Positions 1 to 9,138 of a stretch of 64,000 bases of DNA are shown in pieces. A program made the translations under genes and the position numbers. Source of the stretch: Prochlorococcus sp. AG-436-D21 (GTDB lineage: Bacteria > Cyanobacteriota > Cyanobacteriia > PCC-6307 > Cyanobiaceae); the NCBI GenBank assembly GCA_003212655.1, contig QCPF01000004.1:1-64000 (forward strand), given 5' to 3'. Under the pieces are notes generated by a model that saw only the letters and a program-made list of their open reading frames with translations, was not told the DNA's origin and did no database searches. Each line of letters begins with the position of its first letter. Position 1 is the stretch's first letter.

Positions 1-1
1 T

Positions 2-427
2 CAAATAATAAAAAAATTTGGACGAATTTTAGTTAATAATAATTTGCAAATAGAAAACCATAAAAACTGTTTTGCTATTGGTGATATTTCAGTTATTGAA
101 GGAATGGAGGATTTACCCATAACTGCTCAGGTCGCTATGCAGGAAGGAAATCATCTTGCTAATAATTTAGAACTTTTAATTAAAGGTAAAGATCCTTTAC
201 CCTTTGAATTTCAAGATAATGGTGAAATGATTAGCTTAGGAATAGGCGAAGCTTCAATTTCTGGGCTTGGGGTTACTTTATCTGGGAAATTAGCTTTTGA
301 GGCAAGAAGACTTATATATGCTTCTAAGTTGCCAGATATTACGGAAAGCTTAAAATCTGCATCTTCATGGATATTCCAAAAAAAATCTATTTTTAAAAAG
401 TTTCTTAAAAAAGATAATTCCAATTAA
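2..427 (+). CDS. C-terminal part of type II NADH dehydrogenase-like FAD/NAD(P) oxidoreductase, cut by left window edge
   Basis: Protein has the NDH-2 C-terminal signature 'CFAIGDISVI..LPITAQVAMQEGNHLANNL'; frame is open to the window start. Confidence 0.8.
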   Translation, partial: QIIKKFGRILVNNNLQIENHKNCFAIGDISVIEGMEDLPITAQVAMQEGNHLANNLELLIKGKDPLPFEFQDNGEMISLGIGEASISGLGVTLSGKLAFEARRLIYASKLPDITESLKSASSWIFQKKSIFKKFLKKDNSN

Positions 428-476
428 ACTTTTTTGAAATATTGTTTTTGGGTATATTGAGTTAAATAAGTTTCAT

Positions 477-2285
477 ATGAATCTAATTTCATTAGTTAGT
501 AGTAATTTTGATGCGTTAATAACGGTAGTTGTTTTAATAATGTCAATAATTTTGTTTATCAAAAATACTATTGCGCCTGAATTGACTGGTTTGTTATGTG
601 TCGGAATATTTATAGCTACAGGGGTTCTTTCTCCTGAAAAAGCTTTAGCTGGATTTGGTAGCCCTTCCTTAATTACCCTTATGGGTTTATTTGCAGTTTC
701 CTCTGCATTATTCAAAAGTGGTGCTTTAGATAGAGTACGAGAATTGATTTCTTCTGAAAGTATTAGAACGCCAAGGAAATTAATTTCTTTAATCGCTTTT
801 TTGATTGCTCCAATATCTGGAATTGTCCCTAATACTCCAGTAGTAGCCTCTTTATTGCCTTTAATTGAAGGTTGGTGCGAGCGGAGAAATATATCTCCAT
901 CAAAAGTTTTATTACCCCTTTCTTTTGCGACTTTACTAGGTGGAACCTTGACATTATTAGGTAGCTCAGTAAATCTTCTTGTAAGCGATATTAGTCAACA
1001 ATTAGGTTATGGCGCTTTGGAATTATTTAGTCTGACTTCAATTGGAATTCCTGTGTGGCTTATAGGTACAACTTATATGATCCTAGTTTCTGACGTACTT
1101 TTGCCTGATAGAGGGAGAGATAAGGAGTTTATTAAAAATGGGGATATGAATATATACTTTTCTGAAGTTACTATTCCCTCTACTTCAGAATTAGTTGGAC
1201 AATCTGTCAGAAATAGTAGATTGCAAAGACGATTTGACGTTGATGTTCTCGAATTACAACGAAATGGAAAAGTTATTCTTCCACCATTGGCTGATATAAA
1301 GATTGAACCTGATGATAGATTAATAATCCGCGTTACAAGGGCTGACTTATTTAGGCTGCAGCAGGAACATACCATTCTGTTGGGAGAAAATAAAACATCT
1401 TTTGAGGGAGCTAATATTTTCTCAGATGATGAAGGTACTAAAACGTTTGAAGCTCTTTTACCTGCTGGCTCAACTCTAGCTGGTGCAAGTTTGAGAGAAT
1501 TAAGATTTAGGCAGCGTCATAATGCAACAGTTTTGGCACTAAGAAGAGGTCAACAAACTGTTCAGGAGAGATTAGGCCAAGCTGTTTTACGGGCTGGAGA
1601 TGTTTTATTATTGCAAGCGCCGTTAGATTCAATAAGAGGTTTGCAAGCAAGTAATGATTTGCTTGTCTTAGATCAATTTGAAGATGATTTACCCGTCTTG
1701 ATAAAAAAACCTATATCGATTGCAATTGCAATAGGGATGGTTGTTTTACCTTCTGTTACTAATATCCCATTAGTAGGTTCAGTGCTTTTAGCCGTTATCG
1801 CAATGGTTGCTTTTGGATGCTTAAGACCTGCAGAGATACAAAAATCAATTAGGTTAGACGTTATTTTATTGCTGGGATCCTTATCGTGTTTTAGTGTTGC
1901 CATGCAGGTAACAGGTTTAGCAGATTTAATTGCATTCAATCTTAATTTTGTTCTTGATGGGTTGCCTTTATATTTTGCACTTGTCGTAATTTTTGTATCG
2001 ACTGTTATCCTTACTCAATTTATAAGTAATGCTGCTTCGGTTGCTTTGATTTTGCCAGTGGCTATTGAATTTTCAAATGTTTTAGGCATTTCACCCAGTG
2101 CTTTAATAATGCTTGTTTTATTTGGAGCAAGTCAATCTTTCTTGACTCCAATGGGATATCAAACAAATTTAATGGTTTATGGTCCTGGAAGATATAGATT
2201 TTTTGATATCGCAAAATACGGAGCTGGATTAACACTTATAATGTCACTTATAGTGCCAGCATTGATAATTGTAAATTTCAGATAA
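477..2285 (+). CDS. SLC13/DASS-family (sodium/sulfate symporter-type) permease with central TrkA-C (RCK_C) domains
   Basis: 602-aa polytopic protein with two soluble TrkA-C-like segments in the middle and typical C-terminal 'NAASVALILPVAI..TPMGYQTNLMVYGPG'. Confidence 0.85.
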   Translation: MNLISLVSSNFDALITVVVLIMSIILFIKNTIAPELTGLLCVGIFIATGVLSPEKALAGFGSPSLITLMGLFAVSSALFKSGALDRVRELISSESIRTPRKLISLIAFLIAPISGIVPNTPVVASLLPLIEGWCERRNISPSKVLLPLSFATLLGGTLTLLGSSVNLLVSDISQQLGYGALELFSLTSIGIPVWLIGTTYMILVSDVLLPDRGRDKEFIKNGDMNIYFSEVTIPSTSELVGQSVRNSRLQRRFDVDVLELQRNGKVILPPLADIKIEPDDRLIIRVTRADLFRLQQEHTILLGENKTSFEGANIFSDDEGTKTFEALLPAGSTLAGASLRELRFRQRHNATVLALRRGQQTVQERLGQAVLRAGDVLLLQAPLDSIRGLQASNDLLVLDQFEDDLPVLIKKPISIAIAIGMVVLPSVTNIPLVGSVLLAVIAMVAFGCLRPAEIQKSIRLDVILLLGSLSCFSVAMQVTGLADLIAFNLNFVLDGLPLYFALVVIFVSTVILTQFISNAASVALILPVAIEFSNVLGISPSALIMLVLFGASQSFLTPMGYQTNLMVYGPGRYRFFDIAKYGAGLTLIMSLIVPALIIVNFR

Positions 2286-2290
2286 ATAAA

Positions 2291-3694
2291 GTGAAATTCA
2301 GAAGTCAGGTTTACAGTTTAAAAGATGCTTACAGAAAACTTTCTGTACCTCAATTTACTATCGTTACAGGGTTGGTTATTATTTTCTTTGGGACTTTAAT
2401 TTTAAGTTCCCCTTTATGTTCATCTTCAAAGGTTGGTTTGTGGGAGGCATTTTTTACATCTACCTCTGCCATAACGGTTACTGGTTTGACCATTATTGAT
2501 ATTGGTGTTGATTTGAATTTCTTTGGCCAAGTTGTCTTGGCCTTTATGCTTTTATCAGGTGGTCTTGGATTGATGGCGATTACCACATTTCTACAAGGTT
2601 TCGTTGTGAAGGGGACAAAGCTAAGAACTAGATTAGATAAAGGAAAAACTCTTGATGAATTCGGAGTTGGAGGAATTGGCCGAACTTTTCAAAGCATTGC
2701 TATAACTGCAACTTGTATCATATCCTTTGGCGCAATTGTCTTATATTCTTTTGGATTCGTAGATATTCAAAATAATTGGGAAAGACTTTGGTCCTCTATT
2801 TTTCACAGCATATCCGCATACAACAATGCGGGGTTTTCTTTATGGTCAAATAGTCTTCAAGACTACAGAACAAATTTTTTGGTTAATACTATGTTTGTTT
2901 TTCTAATTGTCATGGGTGGACTGGGATGGCGGGTTATTGATGATATTTGGAGTAATAAAAAAAATCTTTCTTATAAAAAATTGAGTCTTCATTCCAGACT
3001 AGTTATTAGGACAAGTTTCTCTCTAATATTATTCGGATCATTAGGATTTTTTATCACTGAATCATTGCTAAGTAGTCAATTTTTTAATGATTTGAATTTG
3101 TTTGAAAGGTTATTATCATCAATCTTTGAAACAGTGAGTGCAAGAACTGCAGGTTTCACAAATTACCCCATCTCCTTAAACTCTATTTCAGATACGGGTC
3201 TCTTGTTATTAATGACATTGATGTTTATTGGTGCAAGTACTGGCGGTACTGGTGGAGGTATTAAAACAACTACATTTATTGCTTTAATGGCTGCAACTAG
3301 ATCAACCTTGAGAGGCCAGAAAGATGTAATTATTAGCAGTAGATTAATTTCAGATAAAGTTATCTTAAAGGCAGTTGGTATTACAGTTGGATCTTTGCTT
3401 TTCGTTCTTTTAATGGCAATGCTACTGAGTACAACTAATACGTTTATTAAAAAAGAATCTTTCACATTCCTAGAAATTTTGTTCACTTGCATCTCTGCAT
3501 TTGCAACAGTTGGTTTTGATATTGGTTTAACTGCAAAATTAAATCATTTCGGCCAATTTATTCTTATTGTTGGTATGTTTGTGGGCAGACTTGGTATTCT
3601 GTTATTGTTGAGTGCACTTTGGCAGGCTCTTTATAAGAGTAGAATAGATAGACAAAAGAGAATTGGCTATCCTAGGGCTGATCTTTATGTTTAG
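2291..3694 (+). CDS. TrkH/KtrB-family potassium uptake transmembrane subunit (GTG start)
   Basis: 467 aa; pore motifs 'TSTSAITVTGLT', 'SAYNNAGFSLW', 'ARTAGFTNYP', 'GASTGGTGGGIKTTT', 'FATVGFDIGLT'. Confidence 0.9.
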   Translation: MKFRSQVYSLKDAYRKLSVPQFTIVTGLVIIFFGTLILSSPLCSSSKVGLWEAFFTSTSAITVTGLTIIDIGVDLNFFGQVVLAFMLLSGGLGLMAITTFLQGFVVKGTKLRTRLDKGKTLDEFGVGGIGRTFQSIAITATCIISFGAIVLYSFGFVDIQNNWERLWSSIFHSISAYNNAGFSLWSNSLQDYRTNFLVNTMFVFLIVMGGLGWRVIDDIWSNKKNLSYKKLSLHSRLVIRTSFSLILFGSLGFFITESLLSSQFFNDLNLFERLLSSIFETVSARTAGFTNYPISLNSISDTGLLLLMTLMFIGASTGGTGGGIKTTTFIALMAATRSTLRGQKDVIISSRLISDKVILKAVGITVGSLLFVLLMAMLLSTTNTFIKKESFTFLEILFTCISAFATVGFDIGLTAKLNHFGQFILIVGMFVGRLGILLLLSALWQALYKSRIDRQKRIGYPRADLYV

Positions 3695-3712
3695 GATTGA
3701 CTGAGTTTTATT

Positions 3713-4417
3713 ATGGCTGATTGGTGGCAGTGGTCTCAAAAGAGAGAAAAAGAAGCCCTCACTTTTGCAGTTGTTGGTGTTGGAAGATTCGGAACCGCTG
3801 TTTGTAGAGAACTTATTAATAATGGTGCAGATGTTTTGGCTGCAGATTATTCGGAAAAAGCTATTGATGATTTGAGACAATTGGAACCTTCTATAGAAGC
3901 TAGAGTCGTAGACTGTACTGATGAAGAGTCTATGAAGGAATCTGGAATACTTGAAATGAATACTGTTGTAGTAGGTATAAGCGAACCTATTGAGGCAAGT
4001 ATCACTACAACACTTATTGCTAAGGATAGTGAAGGAAGCAAAGTTAAAAGAGTAATAGCAAGAGCTACAAGCGATTTGCATGAAAAAATGTTAATGAGGG
4101 TTGGTGCAGATAAAGTTGTCTTCCCTTCCAGAATGCAGGGTGAAAGATTAGGTTTAGAACTTGTTAGACCAAATTTAATTGAAAGATTAGAACTAGATAA
4201 TCAAACTGGTATAGATGAAATAACAGTTCCAGAGGAATTTATTGGAAGATCCTTGAGAGACTTGAATTTGAGGAAAAATTATTTAGTAAATGTTCTTGCA
4301 GCGGGACCTGCTGAAGAGTTAACAGTTAATCCTCCAGCAAAATATATCTTGGAAAGAGGAAATGTTTTGGTAGTAATGGGAAAAACTGCAGATTTACAGA
4401 AATTGCCTCAGAATTAA
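3713..4417 (+). CDS. TrkA/KtrA-family potassium channel regulatory subunit (RCK_N + RCK_C)
   Basis: Rossmann motif 'VVGVGRFGTAVCRELINNGADVLAAD', C-terminal RCK_C; directly follows trkH-like gene. Confidence 0.9.
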   Translation: MADWWQWSQKREKEALTFAVVGVGRFGTAVCRELINNGADVLAADYSEKAIDDLRQLEPSIEARVVDCTDEESMKESGILEMNTVVVGISEPIEASITTTLIAKDSEGSKVKRVIARATSDLHEKMLMRVGADKVVFPSRMQGERLGLELVRPNLIERLELDNQTGIDEITVPEEFIGRSLRDLNLRKNYLVNVLAAGPAEELTVNPPAKYILERGNVLVVMGKTADLQKLPQN

Positions 4418-4421
4418 CTTT

Positions 4422-4724
4422 TTAATCAGATTTTTTATAGTAATGAATCCTTTGAGGAGCTCCTTTTAATCTCCTGACACTTTTTTTCTCAAGTTCGCTT
4501 CTAAATTTATCGGTATTTGAATTATTTTCTGAGATAAAAGATTTATCTTTTTTCTCGAAGTATTTTTTTATACCTTCTTGTATTAACACTTTTGCCATAT
4601 TACTAACTGTCCTAGATTCTTTGCTAGCTAAAATAGTCAGTTGTTCACATATTGATTCCGGAAGAACTACTTGAATTCTAGGGGATTTAGGCTTCCCATT
4701 TGTTGAGTTTTGACGGGTAGCCAT
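4422..4724 (-). CDS. Ribbon-helix-helix (CopG-like) DNA-binding protein
   Basis: 'PRIQVVLPESICEQLTILASKESRTVSNMAKVLIQEGIKKYF' fits a beta-helix-helix RHH fold. Confidence 0.7.
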   Translation of the reverse strand: MATRQNSTNGKPKSPRIQVVLPESICEQLTILASKESRTVSNMAKVLIQEGIKKYFEKKDKSFISENNSNTDKFRSELEKKSVRRLKGAPQRIHYYKKSD

Positions 4725-4754
4725 GACTCAAAGTTGATAACTGTTACTTATTAG

Positions 4755-4791
4755 TATACACAGTTAGTCAAGGATACTATCTTTGTGTATA
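4755..4791. promoter_or_regulatory. Inverted repeat TATACACA-N21-TGTGTATA between divergent RHH gene and downstream ORF; candidate operator
   Basis: Perfect 8-bp arms at 4755-4762 and 4784-4791, with partial extension (TTAGTATACACA / TGTGTATATTA). Confidence 0.55.
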
Positions 4792-4841
4792 TTATTAGTA
4801 AGGAAATCTATGTCCGTATCAATTAATTGTTTTATTGTCCC

Positions 4842-5180
4842 ATGAAAAATTCAAGAAAAATTGATTCTCCTAAAAGTTCGATAATTGATAAACCGAAAAA
4901 AAGATTAGTCAATTCTGATTCTCACGATAATGAAAATAGTGATGTTTTGGTATCAGCTGTAATTAGTCCATATTTGTTAACTCATCTTCACCATATTCTT
5001 CAGCAGTCTGAGTATTATGCTCAAAAAGATGGTAGAAAATCTCACGCAGCTAACTTTGCGAAACTAAGAAAAGTTTTATGTTTAGACGCAAGAAGTATGG
5101 CAGATGCCTCTGCAAAAGAGATAAAAGATGTGGATAATGATTTATCTAATAATAAATATAATGAACAAAATGTAGCATGA
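4842..5180 (+). CDS. Conserved hypothetical protein (ATG at 4842 preferred over track start at 4827)
   Basis: Open frame with in-frame ATG (MKNSRKIDSPK...); divergent from the RHH gene. Confidence 0.6.
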   Translation: MKNSRKIDSPKSSIIDKPKKRLVNSDSHDNENSDVLVSAVISPYLLTHLHHILQQSEYYAQKDGRKSHAANFAKLRKVLCLDARSMADASAKEIKDVDNDLSNNKYNEQNVA

Positions 5181-5214
5181 AGTAATAATCTATTAATAAT
5201 TAGATTTTAAAAAC

Positions 5215-5445
5215 ATGTCTAGTAATGCTGAAAAGCTTTATAAGTTAATAGCTAACGATTCCAAAAAGAAACAAAGTCTTTTTATGACAGCCTTAACTAA
5301 TCCCAAAAAAGCCTTAGATAAAATATGCGATATTGGCAACGAGTTAAATATTTCTGTGACTAAAGAAGAGGTTATTGAATATTTGAGTACTATTGATGAT
5401 GAGGCAACTAAAATGTGGTTAATCAAGGCTCGAGGAGGTCTTTAG
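5215..5445 (+). CDS. Small Nif11-like domain protein ending in ...RGGL
   Basis: 76 aa 'EKLYKLIANDSKKKQSLFMTALTNPKKALDKICDIGNELNISVTKEEVIEYL' resembles Nif11 (PF07862) spacing. Confidence 0.5.
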   Translation: MSSNAEKLYKLIANDSKKKQSLFMTALTNPKKALDKICDIGNELNISVTKEEVIEYLSTIDDEATKMWLIKARGGL

Positions 5446-5599
5446 GAAAAGGTTTCGAATAATTATCATTTTGATTAGGAATAGGTTTTATTCTTTTGTT
5501 GTAGCCACCTCCACCAGCCAAAGTCCAAAAAAACCAATAACTTGGAATTGCAAGAGCTGCAGCTATGAAAATTACTACAATTTGTTCTATTCTTTTCAT
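5423..5599 (-). CDS. Small membrane protein, 58 aa (MKRIEQIVVIFIAAALAIPSYWFFWTLAGGGGYNKRIKPIPNQNDNYSKPFPKDLLEP)
   Basis: Read by hand from the minus strand; one hydrophobic helix plus a soluble tail. Just below the length cutoff of the supplied track. Confidence 0.6.
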   Translation of the reverse strand: MKRIEQIVVIFIAAALAIPSYWFFWTLAGGGGYNKRIKPIPNQNDNYSKPFPKDLLEP

Positions 5600-5670
5600 A
5601 ATTTAATTTTATTCCACAAAATATTTTTAGTAAATAAGCCACAGATTTTGTAAATTCTATTTTTAAAACA

Positions 5671-7296
5671 GTGATTAGATTTGAAGGTGTAAGCAAAATT
5701 TATTCTACAGATGTTGTTTTAAAAAATATTAGTTGGGAGATTAAGAAAGGTGAAAAAGTTGGCTTAGTTGGTTCTAATGGTGCAGGTAAATCAACCCAAT
5801 TTAAGATTTTAATTGGAGAAGAAGAGCAAACAAGTGGAACGATCATCAAAGAGGGAAATCCTAAAATTGCCCATTTAAAGCAAGAGTTTGATTGTAATTT
5901 GAATTTGTCAGTCAGACAGGAATTAGAAAGTTCTTTTAAAGATATACAAATTGTTGCCATTAAACTTTTAGAAATTGAGAATAAAATGAAATCGTTGGAT
6001 ATAAAAAAAAATTCCGATCAACTTGAAATATTTGTAAATCAACTCGCAAAATATCAAGCAAAATTTGAAGCTTTAGGTGGTTATAAAATGCAAACTGATG
6101 TAGAAAAAATATTACCAAAATTAGGCTTTTCCATAGAAGATGCTGATAAATTAGTTGGTAATTTCTCAGGTGGTTGGCAGATGAAAGTTGCACTTGGAAA
6201 AATAATCTTACAAAAACCTGATTTACTTTTACTGGATGAACCAACCAATCATTTAGATTTAGAAACTATTTTTTGGTTGGAAGAATATTTATCATCGCTT
6301 AAAATTGCAGTTATAATAATCAGCCATGATAGATATTTCTTAGATAAATTATGTAAAAAAATAATTTTTGTAGATAGAGGAACATCTGAAACATATAATG
6401 GAAATTATTCTTTTTTTGTCGAACAGAAATCTTTGAATGAAGAATCACAAAATAAGGCATATCAATTACAACAAAAAGAAATTGAGTTACAGAAGAGGTA
6501 TATAGATAGATTTAGAGCTAGTGCAACTAGAAGTTCTCAAGCAAAGAGTAGAGAAAAACAATTAAAAAAGATTTCTAAAATTGAGGCTCCCATAGCAAAA
6601 TCAAAAAGTCCTGTTTTTAATTTTCCAGAGTGCCCTCGCTCAGGAAAATTAGTTCTAAATATCAAAAATTTGTCTCATAGTTTCGAGGATAAAATTCTTT
6701 TTTTAGATATTAATTTAAAGATTTCTTCTGGAGAGAAAATAGCAATATTGGGACCTAATGGTTGCGGCAAATCTACATTGCTTAAAATTATTATGAAAAA
6801 AATATCTCCTGAAATTGGAGAAATTAATCTTGGTAAACATAATATAATTACTAGCTATTATGAACAGAATCAGGCTGAAGCACTTTCACTTAAGGAAAGG
6901 GTTATTGATTTAATATGTAATAAGTCTCCAGAATGGTCCCAAAAAAAAGTTAGAACATTTTTAGGGGGTTTTGGCTTTCAAAATGAAACTGTTTTTAAAT
7001 ATATTAAACAACTCAGTGGGGGAGAAAAAGCAAGATTAGCATTGGCGCTCATGATTATTAATCCTAGTAATTTCCTTCTTTTGGACGAACCAACTAATCA
7101 TTTGGATCTGCAATCTAAGGAAAACTTAGAATTAGCAATTAATAATTATAAAGGTTCTTTATTAATCATTTCTCATGATCGGTATTTTATTTCAAAAGTT
7201 GCAAATAGAATTATTGAAATTAAAGATTCAAAGTTATTTTCATATGATGGTAATTACGAATATTTTTTAGAAAAAACTCAAAGCCAAAAACTTTGA
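5671..7296 (+). CDS. ABC-F family ATP-binding protein
   Basis: Two Walker A motifs (GSNGAGKST, GPNGCGKST), two signature motifs (NFSGGWQ, QLSGGEKA), linker region and no TM domains. Confidence 0.92.
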   Translation: MIRFEGVSKIYSTDVVLKNISWEIKKGEKVGLVGSNGAGKSTQFKILIGEEEQTSGTIIKEGNPKIAHLKQEFDCNLNLSVRQELESSFKDIQIVAIKLLEIENKMKSLDIKKNSDQLEIFVNQLAKYQAKFEALGGYKMQTDVEKILPKLGFSIEDADKLVGNFSGGWQMKVALGKIILQKPDLLLLDEPTNHLDLETIFWLEEYLSSLKIAVIIISHDRYFLDKLCKKIIFVDRGTSETYNGNYSFFVEQKSLNEESQNKAYQLQQKEIELQKRYIDRFRASATRSSQAKSREKQLKKISKIEAPIAKSKSPVFNFPECPRSGKLVLNIKNLSHSFEDKILFLDINLKISSGEKIAILGPNGCGKSTLLKIIMKKISPEIGEINLGKHNIITSYYEQNQAEALSLKERVIDLICNKSPEWSQKKVRTFLGGFGFQNETVFKYIKQLSGGEKARLALALMIINPSNFLLLDEPTNHLDLQSKENLELAINNYKGSLLIISHDRYFISKVANRIIEIKDSKLFSYDGNYEYFLEKTQSQKL

Positions 7297-7407
7297 TTAC
7301 TTTTAATAAAATTTATAATTTGCTAAGCGAGATCATTCATTTATCTTTAAATAGTTTACCGTCCTTGATTTATCTTAAAAATACAAAAATAGGTTTTAAT
7401 AATTTAA

Positions 7408-7551
7408 ATGAAATTTTACGATTTCCAAGAAAAACATTTTCAAATTTCTGATCCTATTGAAAGTTATTTTGAATGCATTAATTCCTGTGATATAAGGGAT
7501 GGTAGATGTATTTCTGGATGAGTGGAAGTACTTAGACGGAATGATAATTAA
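7408..7551 (+). pseudogene. Small twin-CX3C protein ORF interrupted by in-frame TGA at 7519-7521 (MKFYDFQEKHFQISDPIESYFECINSCDIRDGRCISG[TGA]VEVLRRNDN)
   Basis: Hand translation; Cys pattern CX3C-X6-CX3-[TGA]; open frame continues 9 codons past TGA to TAA at 7549-7551. Confidence 0.45.
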
Positions 7552-7554
7552 ATT

Positions 7555-8676
7555 TTAGTTATTTTGTAGATTAGTAATATCAGTTGGTATTACTTTTAAT
7601 TTAATAAATTTATTTTTACGCTTCAATAATATATTTACTTGTTTTTTGATACCATTTTTACTAATTTGTTCTATTACGTCTGATGCGGTTTCGATATCTT
7701 TATTGCCTACTTTAATTAAAATATCATCTGTCTTGATTCCACTTTTTTCAGCTGGACTGTTTGGTACTACATATCCAACTTTTACGACATTATTTTTTCT
7801 CTCAGAAATACTTTCTTCTATAAGGCTAATTCCAATCATAGGATGTATTACTTTCCCATTGTTTAAAAGTTGATAGGCAATTTCCTTAGCTTTATTAATT
7901 GGGATTGCGAAACTCAAACCCGCTCCTGGACCTGATCTTATCAACGTATTAATACCAATTACTTCTCCATCGCTATTCAACAGTGGACCTCCAGAATTGC
8001 CAGGATTAATAGCAGCGTCTGTTTGTATCAATTCAAGTTTTTTATCATATATTCCTAATTGATTTACGTTTCTATTTAGATTACTAATAATACCAAGCGT
8101 AACTGTATTTTCCAGTCCGAATGGATTTCCAACTGCTATAGCCCAATCACCAACTTTAATCTTTGCAGAATCGCCCAATTTTGCTTTTGGCCAAGGCCCT
8201 TTACCTTCAATCTTTAGCACAGCTAAATCAGTAAAAGAGTCTTGGCCTATCAGTTTAGCGTTTAACTTTTTGCCACTGGTTAAACCAACAATTACCTTAT
8301 CAGATCCATTCACAACATGAGCATTGGTCATTACAAGTCCATCTGCAAATATAAATCCACTGCCTTGGTTTTGCTCTATCCTTGGTCGATTTTCGTTAGG
8401 CAAATCTAATCCAAAAAATCTTTCAAAATATGGGTCTAGAAATATTTGAGAATTTCTTGGAAAATTTCTTTTTTTAACATATCTTTGAGTATCAATTGTC
8501 ACCACAGAGGCACCGGTTCTTTCTACGGCTTTAGTTATGAAAGACTTGTTTGAAAACAAACTAATTTCATTAATTTTTGGTTTGCTTAATGGTTGGGATA
8601 TTACTTTTGCAGGATATGTAATGCCCACTGGAATTAATGAGATGATTAGTAATAGCTTTTGGGTGTATCTTTTCAA
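7555..8676 (-). CDS. HtrA/Deg-family periplasmic serine protease with PDZ domain
   Basis: Catalytic motifs 'TNAHVV', 'TDLAVL', 'GNSGGPLL', C-terminal PDZ. Confidence 0.93.
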   Translation of the reverse strand: MKRYTQKLLLIISLIPVGITYPAKVISQPLSKPKINEISLFSNKSFITKAVERTGASVVTIDTQRYVKKRNFPRNSQIFLDPYFERFFGLDLPNENRPRIEQNQGSGFIFADGLVMTNAHVVNGSDKVIVGLTSGKKLNAKLIGQDSFTDLAVLKIEGKGPWPKAKLGDSAKIKVGDWAIAVGNPFGLENTVTLGIISNLNRNVNQLGIYDKKLELIQTDAAINPGNSGGPLLNSDGEVIGINTLIRSGPGAGLSFAIPINKAKEIAYQLLNNGKVIHPMIGISLIEESISERKNNVVKVGYVVPNSPAEKSGIKTDDILIKVGNKDIETASDVIEQISKNGIKKQVNILLKRKNKFIKLKVIPTDITNLQNN

Positions 8677-8848
8677 TTTTGATTTTTTATGTTCTTCTAG
8701 AGATTTAAACCACCATACTAGTGTAATTTAAATATAACTAGTAATTTAATTTATTAAATATAGAGAATAATTTAGTGACTTAAAATAGCTAAATTTCTTT
8801 TTTTCAGGCTATGATGTTTAGCATATAATCAACTAATCTATAAGTTCG

Positions 8849-9112
8849 ATGACTATTCTATTTCCAATTATATATTCTGCCGCTTTAACTTATTTAGTAT
8901 GGAAAGCTTTTAAAGTAATGTCTAATGGCTGGGGTATATCCGATAATAAAAATAAACGTTTAAGTACTTCCAGTTTTAAACAAAAAAAGTACACAATACA
9001 TCCAGAACTTTTAGATAAATCAGGTAACATTACAGAAGAGGAACTATTAACAGTAAGATTTTCGAATGATAATGACTCATCATTAGAAGAAAAAGGTTCA
9101 ACAACTGATTAA
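8849..9112 (+). CDS. Cyanobacterial small membrane-anchored hypothetical protein (DUF2973-like)
   Basis: N-terminal TM segment 'MTILFPIIYSAALTYLVWKAFKVM' plus 'HPELLDKSGNITEEELLTVRF'. Confidence 0.6.
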   Translation: MTILFPIIYSAALTYLVWKAFKVMSNGWGISDNKNKRLSTSSFKQKKYTIHPELLDKSGNITEEELLTVRFSNDNDSSLEEKGSTTD

Positions 9113-9138
9113 TCAAAATACATCTAAGGAAAAAAAAT

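Noticed and set aside
7519-7521. TGA as a genuine selenocysteine codon
   Set aside because: Kept only as a low-probability option: no visible bacterial SECIS-like hairpin directly downstream and no Sec machinery in the window.
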